Below are positions 16,629 to 24,079 of a stretch of DNA of 34,052 nt, in pieces. Both the position numbers and the translations under genes were made by a program. Below the pieces are notes generated by a model that searched no databases, was not told the DNA's origin, and saw nothing but the letters and a program-made list of their open reading frames with translations. Position 1 is the stretch's first letter; each line of letters begins with the position of its first letter. Source of the DNA: DASXYG01 sp036502625 (GTDB lineage Bacteria; Actinomycetota; Actinomycetes; Streptosporangiales; Streptosporangiaceae); NCBI GenBank assembly GCA_036502625.1, contig DASXYG010000023.1, positions 1-34,052 on the forward strand, read 5' to 3'.

Positions 16629-17231
16629 ATGACCGACCGCGCTAACGAGGACTTCCGCTGGGACGGGGGGCGGCGCAGCCTCGACCTGATCGCCACCATA
16701 GGCAACCGCCCGACCTCGGCGCCCGTGGAGCGGCTGCCGACGCCGCGCCGCCTGGCGCAGTGGCTGCGCGACGCCGGGCTGACCGGCCGGGATGCCGCCA
16801 CGACCGCCGCTGTGACCGACGCCGACCTGGCGCACTTCGTCGGATTGCGCGAGGCGCTGTACCGGCTGGTCCGCGCCGCGCGGGCGGGCGGCGCGCCGGA
16901 GGCGTCCGACGTCGCGCTGGTGAACGACGCGGCGGCGGTGCAGGTGCGCCCGCCGCAGATGCGCGCCGCCGCGCGCGCCCTGGTCCGCGCCGCGCCGCCC
17001 GCGGACGGCCCGCGCGACGCCCTCGCCCTCGTCGCCCGCGACGCCATCGAGCTGCTGACCGGCGACGACGCCGCGCACATCGGGGTGTGCGCGGCCGACG
17101 ACTGCGAGCTGTTCTTCGTCGACCCGTCCGGCCGCCGCCGCTTCTGCTCGGCCGCGGCCTGCGGCACCCGCACCCGCGTCGCCGCCCACCGCGCCCGCCG
17201 CCGTACGGACCACCCGGACGCCGCCACGTAA
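16629..17231 (+). CDS. CGNR zinc-finger (ABATE-domain) putative transcriptional regulator
   Basis: A 200-residue protein with the architecture of CGNR zinc-finger proteins: an N-terminal ABATE stress-response domain (about 17-140) and a C-terminal zinc finger. The finger uses Cys154, Cys159, Cys173 and Cys178, with spacing C-x4-C-x13-C-x4-C, and the name motif reads CGTR here instead of CGNR. A basic tail (AAHRARRRTD) follows, consistent with DNA binding. The transcript appears leaderless. An inverted repeat at its promoter recurs twice before the downstream eamA gene, so the protein probably regulates both. The stop codon lies inside the second copy of that operator. Confidence 0.88.
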   Translation: MTDRANEDFRWDGGRRSLDLIATIGNRPTSAPVERLPTPRRLAQWLRDAGLTGRDAATTAAVTDADLAHFVGLREALYRLVRAARAGGAPEASDVALVNDAAAVQVRPPQMRAAARALVRAAPPADGPRDALALVARDAIELLTGDDAAHIGVCAADDCELFFVDPSGRRRFCSAAACGTRTRVAAHRARRRTDHPDAAT

Positions 17232-17247
17232 CAGGTTGACGCGTTAC
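17228..17247. promoter_or_regulatory. Operator site 2, GTAAC-N10-GTTAC, over the eamA -35
   Basis: GTAAC (17228-17232), a 10-nt spacer and GTTAC (17243-17247). The site covers the stop codon of the CGNR gene and the eamA -35 hexamer at 17236-17241. Its half-sites and spacing are identical to those of sites 1 and 3. Confidence 0.6.
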
Positions 17248-17265
17248 ACGCGACGGGTCTAGCGT
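17236..17265 (+). promoter_or_regulatory. Sigma70-type promoter for eamA
   Basis: TTGACG (17236-17241), an 18-nt spacer and TAGCGT (17260-17265). The transcript start would be near 17272, giving a leader of about 30 nt that contains the GGAGG before the GTG at 17301. The -35 lies within operator 2, and operator 3 begins just after the -10. Confidence 0.55.
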
Positions 17266-17267
17266 CC

Positions 17268-17287
17268 GTAACGCATCAACCCGTTAC
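17268..17287. promoter_or_regulatory. Operator site 3, GTAAC-N10-GTTAC, at the eamA transcript start
   Basis: GTAACG-N8-CGTTAC, exactly 40 bp (about four helical turns) after site 2. It is centred near the predicted start of the eamA transcript, where bound protein would block transcription. The pair of in-phase sites suggests cooperative binding or looping. Confidence 0.62.
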
Positions 17288-17300
17288 ATCGGAGGCCCGC

Positions 17301-18239
17301 GTGACCACGACCGACCTGCCCGGCACACGTACGGACACCCGCCCGCACCCCCGTTCCACCGGGTCTGCGCTCGCCAAGGCGGCCACGTCCGGCGCGTTCG
17401 TCGCCCTGTGGACCAGCGGATACATCGTCGGCACGTTCGGCACCCGGGCCATGCCGCCGCTCGCGCTCAACTTCTGGCGGTTCACCCTCGCCGCCGCCCT
17501 GCTCGCGCTCGTCGCCGTGGCCACCCGCGCGCCATGGCCGCGCACACCGCGCGCCTGGGCGCACCTGGTGGTCACCGGCGTGTTGCTGCAGGCCACGCAG
17601 TTCGGCGGCGTCTACATCGGGCTCGCCTCGGGCGTGCCCGCCGCGCTGTCGTCGCTGATCATCGGCGCCGCGCCGCTGCTCGTCGCGGTCGGCGCGACCG
17701 CGCTCCTCGGCGAGCGGATGTCCCGGCGCGGCTGGCTCGGCTCCGCGCTCGGCCTCGCGGGCGTGGCGCTCGCCCTGGCGGGCAACCTGCGCGGCGGCGG
17801 CGGCGCGGGCATCGCGGCGACGCTCGTCGGCATGGTCGGCTTCGCGGCAGGCACGCTCTACCAGCGGAAGTACGGCGGCGCCATGGACCTGCGCACGGGC
17901 GGCGCCGTACAGCTCGGCGCGGGCGCGCTGGCCACGCTGCCGCTCGCGCTGCTCGTGCCCATCGGCGGCCGCACCGGGATCGCCGTGCCCGTCTCGCTCG
18001 CGTCGGTGTGGCCACTGGCCTGGATGGTGGCGGCCAACTCGATCGGCGCGATCACGCTGCTGTTCGTGCTCGTACGGCGGCGGGGCGCGGCCGCCGGGAC
18101 CGGGCTGCTCTACCTGGTGCCGCCGCTGACCGCCGTGGTCGGCGCGCCGCTGCTGCACCAGCCGCTCGGCCCGCTCGTCTGGGCGGGCCTCGCCGTGGCG
18201 ATGGCCGGCGTCGTCCTGGCCCAGCGCGGCAGGCGCTGA
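17301..18239 (+). CDS. EamA-family (drug/metabolite) exporter
   Basis: Inner membrane transporter of 312 residues with two EamA repeats of five helices each (about 28-155 and 170-308). Typical elements are VALWTSGYIVGTFG near the start, NFWRFTLAAALLAL in the second helix, LGERMSRRGWLGSALGLAGVALALAG at the end of repeat one, and GPLVWAGLAVAMAGVVLAQRG at the end of repeat two. The GTG start has GGAGG five bases upstream. The family exports amino acids, nucleobases or drugs; no substrate can be read from the sequence. Its promoter carries two copies of the operator also found before the CGNR gene, which suggests repression until an inducer, perhaps the exported compound, appears. Confidence 0.88.
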   Translation: MTTTDLPGTRTDTRPHPRSTGSALAKAATSGAFVALWTSGYIVGTFGTRAMPPLALNFWRFTLAAALLALVAVATRAPWPRTPRAWAHLVVTGVLLQATQFGGVYIGLASGVPAALSSLIIGAAPLLVAVGATALLGERMSRRGWLGSALGLAGVALALAGNLRGGGGAGIAATLVGMVGFAAGTLYQRKYGGAMDLRTGGAVQLGAGALATLPLALLVPIGGRTGIAVPVSLASVWPLAWMVAANSIGAITLLFVLVRRRGAAAGTGLLYLVPPLTAVVGAPLLHQPLGPLVWAGLAVAMAGVVLAQRGRR

Positions 18240-18258
18240 GGGGAAATGCGGCCTACGG

Positions 18259-18645
18259 TCAGATCCAGCCGTTGGACGACTCGACGATGTCGTGCCCGAG
18301 CGGCGTGAGCGACACCGGGATCAGCTTCATGTTCGCGATGCCGAGCGGGATGCCGATGATCGTGACGCACTGCGCGATGCCGGTGAGCAGGTGGCCGAGC
18401 GCCAGCCACCACCCGGCGACGATCAGCCAGATCACGTTCCCCAGGCACGACGCGGCCCCCGCGGTGCGCCGGGGCACGGCCGTACGCCCGAACGGCCACA
18501 GGCAGAGGCTGGCGATACGGAAGGCCGCGTTCCCGAACGGGATCGTGACGATCAGGACGTAGCAGATGAGGCCGGCCAGGACATAGCCGAGCGCCATCCA
18601 CAGCCCGCCGAAGACCAGCCAGATGACATTCAGAATCAGCCGCAT
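18259..18645 (-). CDS. YccF-family inner membrane protein, copy 2
   Basis: A 128-residue membrane protein, close to canonical YccF. It has two repeats, NVIWLVFGGLWMALGYVLAG followed by IVTIPFGNAAFRIASLCLWPFG, and NVIWLIVAGWWLALGHLLTG followed by TIIGIPLGIANMKLIPVSLTPLG. Four helices are expected. The ATG at 18645 is preceded by GGGGACGGG. It converges on eamA with a 19-nt gap. With copy 1 at 16153-16539 it brackets the CGNR-eamA unit, and both YccF genes are on the minus strand. The function is unknown. Confidence 0.87.
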   Translation of the reverse strand: MRLILNVIWLVFGGLWMALGYVLAGLICYVLIVTIPFGNAAFRIASLCLWPFGRTAVPRRTAGAASCLGNVIWLIVAGWWLALGHLLTGIAQCVTIIGIPLGIANMKLIPVSLTPLGHDIVESSNGWI

Positions 18646-18698
18646 ACCCGTCCCCTGCCCGAAAAAGCGATTTCCTCCACCCTAACGAGCCGAAGACG

Positions 18699-18729
18699 CG
18701 GAATGAGTGGGCTTACCCCTACCATTCCG
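18699..18729. repeat. Inverted repeat between aminotransferase and YccF genes
   Basis: CGGAATG and CATTCCG form perfect 7-bp arms around a 17-nt loop in the 110-bp gap. The loop can add a short GGG/CCC pairing. There is no T-run, so it is either a weak terminator for the aminotransferase or an operator for the YccF gene downstream. Confidence 0.3.
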
Positions 18730-18755
18730 GCGCGGGATTCCGGAGCCCCCCGGGC

Positions 18756-19916
18756 CTATCCGGCGGCCAGTGAACCGGTTATGCGCGTGCAGATTTCCCG
18801 CAGCACCGGCTCGGACGTCGCGAAATTGAGCCGCGCGTATCCGGTGCCCGGCTCGCCGAAATCCGGTCCCGGGCTCAGTTTCACCTTGGCCTTTTCCAGG
18901 AAGTACGCGGCGGGGTCGGTGTCCAGGCCGAGCCCGCGGCAGTCGAGCCAGGCCAGATACGTGGCCTCGGGCGGGTCGACGGCGATGCCGGCCGGGCGCA
19001 GCGCCTCCACCAGGATCGCGCGGTTGGCGTCCAGCCGGGCGCGCGCCGCCGACAGCCACGCGTCGCCGTCCTGCCAGGCGGCCATCGTGGCCACCACCCC
19101 GGGCAGGTTCGGGTCGCCGAACAGGAACGGCGGGCACGCCGCGAACCCGTCCCTGACCCGCTCCGAGCCGACGTGGGCCACCGCGCAGCGCACCCCGGCG
19201 ATGTTGAACGCCTTCGTCGCCGACGTCAGCGTCACCGTGCGCGACGCCGCGTCGTCGGACAGCGAGGCGAACGGGATGTGCGCATGCGGGTCGTACACCA
19301 GGTCCGCGTGGATCTCGTCCGACACCACGACCAGGTCGTGCCGGCGCGCCACCTCGGCCATCGCCGCCAGCTCCGTACGCGTGAACACCCGGCCCGTCGG
19401 GTTGTGCGGGTTGACCAGCGCCAGCGCGCGTACGCCCCGCTCCGCCACGGACCGCTCGAACGCCTCCGCGTCGAACCCCCACGCCCCGGACGCGCCCCGG
19501 GTGACCGGGATCGGCACGAGCGCCCGCCCCATGTCCCCCATCGTGTTCAGGAACGGCGGGTACGCGGGCACGTGCAGCGCCACCGCGTCGCCGGGCGCGG
19601 TCGCGACGTGCAGCACGGCCTGGAGCGCCTGGATGATGTCGGCGAACTCCCGTACGTGCGCGGGATCCGGCGACCAGCCGTACCTCGTGCGCATCCGCCG
19701 CGCGAACTCCGCGCGCAGCGGCGAGCCCTCGTGCAGCCACGCCGGGTAGCCGAGGTCACCGCCGTCCACCAGCCGCGCGAGCGCCTCGCGTACGGGCGGC
19801 GGCGCGGCGAAGTCCATGTCGGCGATCCACGCGGGCAGTACGCCGTCGCCGGCGGCCGCCCACTTCGTGCCGGGCTTCCCGCGCAGCCACGCGACGTCCG
19901 GATCCAGGTCCCCCAT
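18756..19916 (-). CDS. MalY/PatB-family PLP aminotransferase or C-S lyase
   Basis: Fold-type I pyridoxal-phosphate enzyme of 386 residues. The Schiff-base lysine is Lys235 in TSATKAFNIAG, a signature of the MalY/PatB (cystathionine beta-lyase-like) group. The cofactor contacts NPHNPTGR (169-176) and VVSDEIHADL (Asp200) are intact, and the substrate-carboxylate Arg lies in YARLNF near the C-terminus. ADMDF (32-36) is also typical. I chose the ATG at 19916 because GGGAGGGAG precedes it; a GTG at 19949 in the same frame has no ribosome-binding site. It probably cleaves a C-S bond of a sulfur amino acid or acts as a transaminase. The gene is divergent from the amino acid permease. Confidence 0.88.
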   Translation of the reverse strand: MGDLDPDVAWLRGKPGTKWAAAGDGVLPAWIADMDFAAPPPVREALARLVDGGDLGYPAWLHEGSPLRAEFARRMRTRYGWSPDPAHVREFADIIQALQAVLHVATAPGDAVALHVPAYPPFLNTMGDMGRALVPIPVTRGASGAWGFDAEAFERSVAERGVRALALVNPHNPTGRVFTRTELAAMAEVARRHDLVVVSDEIHADLVYDPHAHIPFASLSDDAASRTVTLTSATKAFNIAGVRCAVAHVGSERVRDGFAACPPFLFGDPNLPGVVATMAAWQDGDAWLSAARARLDANRAILVEALRPAGIAVDPPEATYLAWLDCRGLGLDTDPAAYFLEKAKVKLSPGPDFGEPGTGYARLNFATSEPVLREICTRITGSLAAG

Positions 19917-20068
19917 GCGCCCGCTCCCTCCCACACGCCCGATATGCACGGTTCCACGCTAAGCGACGCGCCCGCGGCCGCCGTTGGTCACTCCGTAAGA
20001 AACGCACCCCCGAAATTGACACCCTGCCCCCTGGCACCCGCGGCCGCCCCGGTCCAGGGTGATCCGCC

Positions 20069-21526
20069 ATGAGCACGCCGCAGGACGCAGAGGAAGCCCG
20101 CGACCGGCCGCAGCGTGCGCTGCGGCGCGACGCCGTCGGTCTCGGCGGCGCCGTGATCATGTCGGCCGCGCTGATGGGCCCGGCCGTGTCGATCTACTTC
20201 AACCCGCAGGTCGCGGCAGCGCACGCGGGCGCCGCCACCCCGCTGGTGTTCGCCGCCTCGCTGGTCGTGTCGCTGATCGTCGCGGTCGGCGTCATGGAGA
20301 TGGCCCGCGAGCTCCCGAGCAGCGGCGCCTTCTACACGTACGTCTCCCGCGCCATCGGACCGCGCAGCGGGTTCGTCACCGGCGGCCTGATGTTCGTCGC
20401 GTACGCGCTGCTCGTCCCGGCCGAGCTGGCCCTGATCGGCAACTACGCCTCCGGTGTGCTCGACGGCTACGTCATCCACGTGCACTGGGCGCTGATCTCG
20501 ATCGCGTTCGGCGTGCTCATGGTGGTGCTGTCGCTGCGCGGCATCACCGGGTCGCTGCGCACGTCGCTGATCCTCTTCTCCGCCGAGGTCGCGATCATCG
20601 TGGTGCTGAGCACGATCGTGCTGGCCAAGGGCGGCGCGCACGGCCTCACCGTGCACCCCTTCTCCCCCGCCGCGTCGCCGTCCGGGCTGTCGGGCATCGC
20701 GCTCGGCATGGTGTTCGGCATCCTGTCGTTCGTCGGATTCGAGGCCGCGGCGACGCTCGGCGAGGAGGTGCGCAAGCCCCGTCGTAATGTGCCGCGCGGC
20801 ATCTTCTACTCGCTGCTGTTCGTCGGCGTGATCTACGTCTACTGCACCTACAGCGAGATGGTCGGCTTCGGCACCGACCGGGTCTCCGCGCTCACCGCCG
20901 ACGCCGCGCCGTTCACCACCCTGGCCGGGACGTACGCGCCCTGGCTGAAGCTGTTCGTCGGGCTGGCCGGCATCTCCAGCATCTTCGCCGTGATCATGAA
21001 CTCCAACAACGGCATCGTGCGGATCCTGTACGCCATGGGCCGCGAAGGCCTGCTGCCGCGCCGCCTGTCGCGCGTCCACCCCGTGCACCGCACGCCCACC
21101 ACGGCGATCTGGGCGCAGGCCGGCGTGACGGCGGTGTTCACGTTCGGGGTCGGGTTCCTCGCCGGGCCGTTCAACGCGTACGTCTACCTCGGCGCGATGC
21201 TGACGCTGGCGATCATCCCGGTGTACGTGCTCACGAACGTCGCGTGCATCCGGTACTTCGCCCGGCGCGCGGACCGGAGCCTGCTGCGCCACGTCATCCT
21301 GCCGGTCGCCGGCGTGCTCGTGCTGCTGATCCCGGTGTACGGGCAGGTGTATCCGCCGCCGGACCCGCCGCTGCGCTATTTCCCGTACCTCGTGGTCGCG
21401 TTCATCGTGGCCGCCGCCGTGGCCGCGACGGTCATGGGGCGCCGCAACCCGGGGCTGCTCTCCCGCGCCGGCGCCGTCCTCGCGACCGGCGACTCCGGCG
21501 ACGAACCGGATCAGCGCGCCACATAG
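20069..21526 (+). CDS. APC-superfamily amino acid permease
   Basis: Membrane transporter of 485 residues with about twelve helices. The N-terminal GLGGAVIMSAALMGPAVSIYFN and the ELPSSGAFYTYVSRAIG segment (residues about 84-100) are typical of amino acid/polyamine permeases. FVGFEAAATLGEEVRKPRRNVPRG (about 221-244) is the conserved loop after TM6 in this superfamily. The ATG at 20069 follows CAGGGTGATCCGCC. The last 16 nt overlap the tail of the convergent spermidine-synthase-like gene. Divergence from a sulfur-amino-acid-type lyase suggests an amino acid or polyamine substrate, but this is context only. Confidence 0.88.
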   Translation: MSTPQDAEEARDRPQRALRRDAVGLGGAVIMSAALMGPAVSIYFNPQVAAAHAGAATPLVFAASLVVSLIVAVGVMEMARELPSSGAFYTYVSRAIGPRSGFVTGGLMFVAYALLVPAELALIGNYASGVLDGYVIHVHWALISIAFGVLMVVLSLRGITGSLRTSLILFSAEVAIIVVLSTIVLAKGGAHGLTVHPFSPAASPSGLSGIALGMVFGILSFVGFEAAATLGEEVRKPRRNVPRGIFYSLLFVGVIYVYCTYSEMVGFGTDRVSALTADAAPFTTLAGTYAPWLKLFVGLAGISSIFAVIMNSNNGIVRILYAMGREGLLPRRLSRVHPVHRTPTTAIWAQAGVTAVFTFGVGFLAGPFNAYVYLGAMLTLAIIPVYVLTNVACIRYFARRADRSLLRHVILPVAGVLVLLIPVYGQVYPPPDPPLRYFPYLVVAFIVAAAVAATVMGRRNPGLLSRAGAVLATGDSGDEPDQRAT

Positions 21527-22155
21527 ACCACGTCGGGCTCGCCGCGGGCGACCGCGACCGTACGCACCATCACCTCGGCGAACAGCCCACAGAGCCGGTC
21601 TTCGAACGCCGGCTCGGCCGACGCGCTCCACACCGCGAGCACACCGCCGGGCGCGAGCCGCCCGCGCAGCGCGGCAAGACCGGCGCCGGCGTACAGCCCG
21701 GCGTTGTCCGCGACGACCGTCCACGCCGGGCCGTTGTCGATGTCCAGGCAGATGACGTCGTACGCGGGGCCGGCGCGGGCGATCCAGGCCACCAGGTCGG
21801 CGCGCACGATCTCCACGCGCGGGTCGCGCGCCGCGTGGCCGGAGAACGGCGCGAGCGGCCCCCGCTGCCAGGCGATCACCGCGGGCTCGACCTCCACCAC
21901 CGTGACCGCCGCCACCGCGGGGTGCGCCACCGCGGCGGCCAGGGAGAACCCCACGCCCAGCCCGCCGACGAGCACCCGGGGCCGCGGCGCGTCCGCCCAC
22001 TCGACGGCGGCGTCCACGAGCAACCGCTCGGACCTGCCGTCGCGGGTGTCCATCAGGAACGTGCCGTTGCTCACGATCTCGTAGTGGCCCCCCGCACGGC
22101 GCAGGACCAGCTCGCCACGCGGCGTGACCGTACGGCCGACCGTCTGTGCGGACAT
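21511..22155 (-). CDS. Spermidine-synthase-like (polyamine aminopropyltransferase-fold) protein
   Basis: A 214-residue Rossmann-fold protein resembling the catalytic domain of spermidine synthases. The nucleotide-binding loop is VGGLGVGFSLA (63-73), followed by VTVVEVEPAVIAW (85-96) and the motif DVICLDIDNGPAW (133-145). The N-terminal beta domain is short (EIVSNGTFLMDTRDGRSERLL). Actinomycetes carry several such paralogues whose reaction is unproven, and some may be methyltransferases rather than polyamine enzymes. The ATG at 22155 is chosen; the open frame further upstream is shadow of the divergent gene. Its stop overlaps the permease stop tail-to-tail by 16 nt. Confidence 0.8.
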   Translation of the reverse strand: MSAQTVGRTVTPRGELVLRRAGGHYEIVSNGTFLMDTRDGRSERLLVDAAVEWADAPRPRVLVGGLGVGFSLAAAVAHPAVAAVTVVEVEPAVIAWQRGPLAPFSGHAARDPRVEIVRADLVAWIARAGPAYDVICLDIDNGPAWTVVADNAGLYAGAGLAALRGRLAPGGVLAVWSASAEPAFEDRLCGLFAEVMVRTVAVARGEPDVVYVAR

Positions 22156-22219
22156 CACGGCGACCCTATCCCCGCACGCCGCGCGTCCCCCGGATACGCC
22201 GCGGGTGCAGGATTGGGAC

Positions 22220-22882
22220 ATGCGCTTCACCAAGTTCACCCACGCGTGCGCCCGGATCGAGGCCGACGGGGTCACGCTGCTCATCGACCCGGGCGCGTTC
22301 AGCGAGCCGGCCGCGCTCGACGGCGCGAACGCCGTGCTGATCACCCACGAGCACTTCGACCACGTCGAGCCCGAGCGGCTGCGCGCCGCCGCCACCGCCG
22401 ACCCCGACCTGCTGATCTGGACGAACGCCGCGGTCGCCGAGCAGCTCGCGGTGCACCCCGAGCTGAAGGACCGGCTGCGCACGGTCGCGCACGGCGACAC
22501 GTTCACGGCCGGCCCGTCGGCGGGCGGCGTCGACGTCCACGTCTACGGCGAGAGGCACGCCCTGCTGACCCGCGCGATGGAGCCGCCGGCGAACATCGGC
22601 TTCCACATCGGCGGCGTGGCCTTCTACCCCGGCGACGCGCTGACCGTGCCGGAGGAACCGGTGCACACGCTGCTCACGCCGACCGACGCGCCGTGGCTGC
22701 GCCGCGTCGACCTGGACGACTTCGTGTCCGCGGTGGCGCCCAAGGCCGGCGTGTCGATGCACGACGGCCTGCTGAACGACATCGGCATCATGCTGGTCGA
22801 CGGGGCGATGAAGGCGTACGGCACGGCACTGTCCGCCGACTTCCGCCGGGTTCACGTCGGCGCGAGCACCGAACTCGGCTGA
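22220..22882 (+). CDS. Metallo-beta-lactamase-fold hydrolase (UlaG-like)
   Basis: Cytoplasmic metal-dependent hydrolase of 220 residues. The motif H-x-H-x-D-H is THEHFDH with His43, His45, Asp47 and His48. FTHACARIE at the N-terminus is the first-strand His motif of UlaG-like proteins, and later ligands may be in FYPGDAL and SMHDGLL. It resembles uncharacterised MBL-fold proteins of the L-ascorbate-6-phosphate lactonase group. I chose the ATG at 22220, which is 64 bp from the divergent spermidine-synthase-like start, because homology begins immediately. The upstream open frame from 22124 overlaps the divergent gene. Confidence 0.85.
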   Translation: MRFTKFTHACARIEADGVTLLIDPGAFSEPAALDGANAVLITHEHFDHVEPERLRAAATADPDLLIWTNAAVAEQLAVHPELKDRLRTVAHGDTFTAGPSAGGVDVHVYGERHALLTRAMEPPANIGFHIGGVAFYPGDALTVPEEPVHTLLTPTDAPWLRRVDLDDFVSAVAPKAGVSMHDGLLNDIGIMLVDGAMKAYGTALSADFRRVHVGASTELG

Positions 22883-22929
22883 GGCGCGCCGTACTGCGGG
22901 ACGGGCGGGCACACGGTAAGCATTGATCC

Positions 22930-23694
22930 ATGGATCTCGCGCTGCCCCCCGGCCAGGAACTCAAGCTGCTCCTTCTGCTGCTGCTCGCGCTCGTGCTCTC
23001 GGCGGTGATCGGGTTCGAGCGCGAGCTCAGGCAGAAGAGCGCCGGCCTGCGCACGCACACCCTGGTCGGCGTCGGGTCCGCGCTGTTCATGCTGGTCAGC
23101 AAGTACGGCTTCGGCGACGTCCTGCGGCCGGAGCACGTCGTGCTCGACCCGTCCCGGGTGGCCGCGCAGATCGTGTCCGGCATCGGCTTCATCGGCGCGG
23201 GCGTGATCTTCGTACGGCGCGACGCCGTCCGCGGCCTCACCACGGCGGCGGTCGTCTGGGTGACCGCCGCGGTCGGCATGGCCTGCGGTGCCGCGCTGCC
23301 GTGGCTGGCCATCGCCGTGACGATCGCCCACCTGGCGGTCGTGTTCGGCTTCACCGCGCTCAGCCGCCACATGCCGCTGTCCAAGCACGCGCCGTCGGAG
23401 CTGCGCCTGCTGTACGAGGACGGCAGTGGCGCGCTGCGCCGCTCCCTGGTCGCCTGCACCGACGCGGGGTTCGTGGTGACCGAGGTGAGCGTCGACCGCG
23501 CGTCGCCCGGCGGGGCCGGCCCCGCGGACGACCAGGTCCTCGTACAGGGCGACGCGCCGCGTCAGTCACGGATCGTGGCGGTACGCCTGGAAGTGCGCGG
23601 CACCGGATCCGTGACCGACCTCGCGGCCCGGCTCAGCGACCTTTCCGGAATGGTGCAGGTCACAGCGGGGAATCCGGAGTTCGCGAACGAGTAG
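22930..23694 (+). CDS. MgtC/SapB-family membrane protein
   Basis: A 254-residue protein with an N-terminal MgtC/SapB membrane domain (about 10-140, four or five helices) and a C-terminal soluble ACT-like domain. Signature segments are AVIGFERELRQKSAGLRTHTLVGVGSALF (25-53) and IVSGIGFIGAGVIF followed by VRGLTTAAVVWVTAAVGMACG. MgtC proteins affect growth under magnesium limitation and modulate ATPase or membrane potential in other bacteria. The ribosome-binding site is weak (GGTAAG). It follows the MBL-fold gene by 47 nt and is probably separately expressed. No Mg riboswitch is visible in that short gap. Confidence 0.88.
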   Translation: MDLALPPGQELKLLLLLLLALVLSAVIGFERELRQKSAGLRTHTLVGVGSALFMLVSKYGFGDVLRPEHVVLDPSRVAAQIVSGIGFIGAGVIFVRRDAVRGLTTAAVVWVTAAVGMACGAALPWLAIAVTIAHLAVVFGFTALSRHMPLSKHAPSELRLLYEDGSGALRRSLVACTDAGFVVTEVSVDRASPGGAGPADDQVLVQGDAPRQSRIVAVRLEVRGTGSVTDLAARLSDLSGMVQVTAGNPEFANE

Positions 23695-23797
23695 GCGGGC
23701 CGGGAAGACAACGGATTGGACACGCGCCCCGGAAAGTTCAGGGGGGTCCCTGTACGCCAGAGGCCCGGATGATAACCTCTCCGAGGCCGTTGTTCGT

Positions 23798-23813
23798 ACT
23801 GGTCTAGACCCAG
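23798..23813. promoter_or_regulatory. DasR-like operator (dre) upstream of the WhiB gene
   Basis: ACTGGTCTAGACCCAG contains the perfect 10-bp palindrome GGTCTAGACC. It matches the first 13 of 16 positions of the Streptomyces dre consensus (ACTGGTCTAGACCACT-like), which is bound by the GntR/HutC-family regulator DasR. It lies 266 bp before the WhiB ATG. No N-acetylglucosamine gene is adjacent, so its target is unclear. Confidence 0.5.
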
Positions 23814-23976
23814 CGCGGGCTCCGGGCGGAACACACCCGCTCAGCCGCAGGGTTTTTGATCATACGGCCCTCGCGCGTTTCTGCCGACTGGTAGAAATCT
23901 CGGGGATGGTCACCGCGGTCGCCGAACGCCTCGCGATCCGCTCGCTCCCGCCGCCACGTTAGTGACGGATCTGACG

Positions 23977-24002
23977 GGAACAGGGTGGAGAGCTCACGCG
24001 TT
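23977..24002 (+). promoter_or_regulatory. SigR/SigH-like promoter candidate for the WhiB gene
   Basis: GGAAC (23977-23981), exactly 18 nt, then GTT (24000-24002). The Streptomyces SigR consensus is close to GGAAT-N18-GTT. The transcript would start near 24009 and have a leader of about 70 nt. This suggests induction by thiol-oxidative stress; it is inference from one motif. Confidence 0.45.
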
Positions 24003-24079
24003 GCACTGACAGCGATCGCCCATGGCTGCTTTTTCCAAACGGCGGAACTCAAACGATCTTATTTCGAGGTGGTTAACTC

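Larger units (their letters stand above)
23695..24079. other. 385-bp gap upstream of the WhiB-like gene
   Basis: I see no coding sequence here. The gap holds a DasR-like palindrome (23798-23813), a SigR-like promoter (23977-24002) and a ribosome-binding site GAGGTGG close to the WhiB ATG. The last 80 bp are noticeably less GC-rich than the rest of the window. A run GGGTTTTTGAT near 23845 follows no convincing hairpin. Confidence 0.5.

Noticed and set aside
20016..20021. Perfect TTGACA before the permease gene
   Set aside because: No acceptable -10 hexamer lies 15-19 nt downstream, so it is not supported as a promoter.
19971..20048. Direct repeat cccgcggccgcc before the permease gene
   Set aside because: A 12-nt GC-only repeat is expected by chance in this composition.
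19988..22000. 670-residue minus-strand open frame opposite the permease
   Set aside because: Its translation is low-complexity Arg, Gly and His; the permease on the other strand has a normal membrane topology. It is a shadow.
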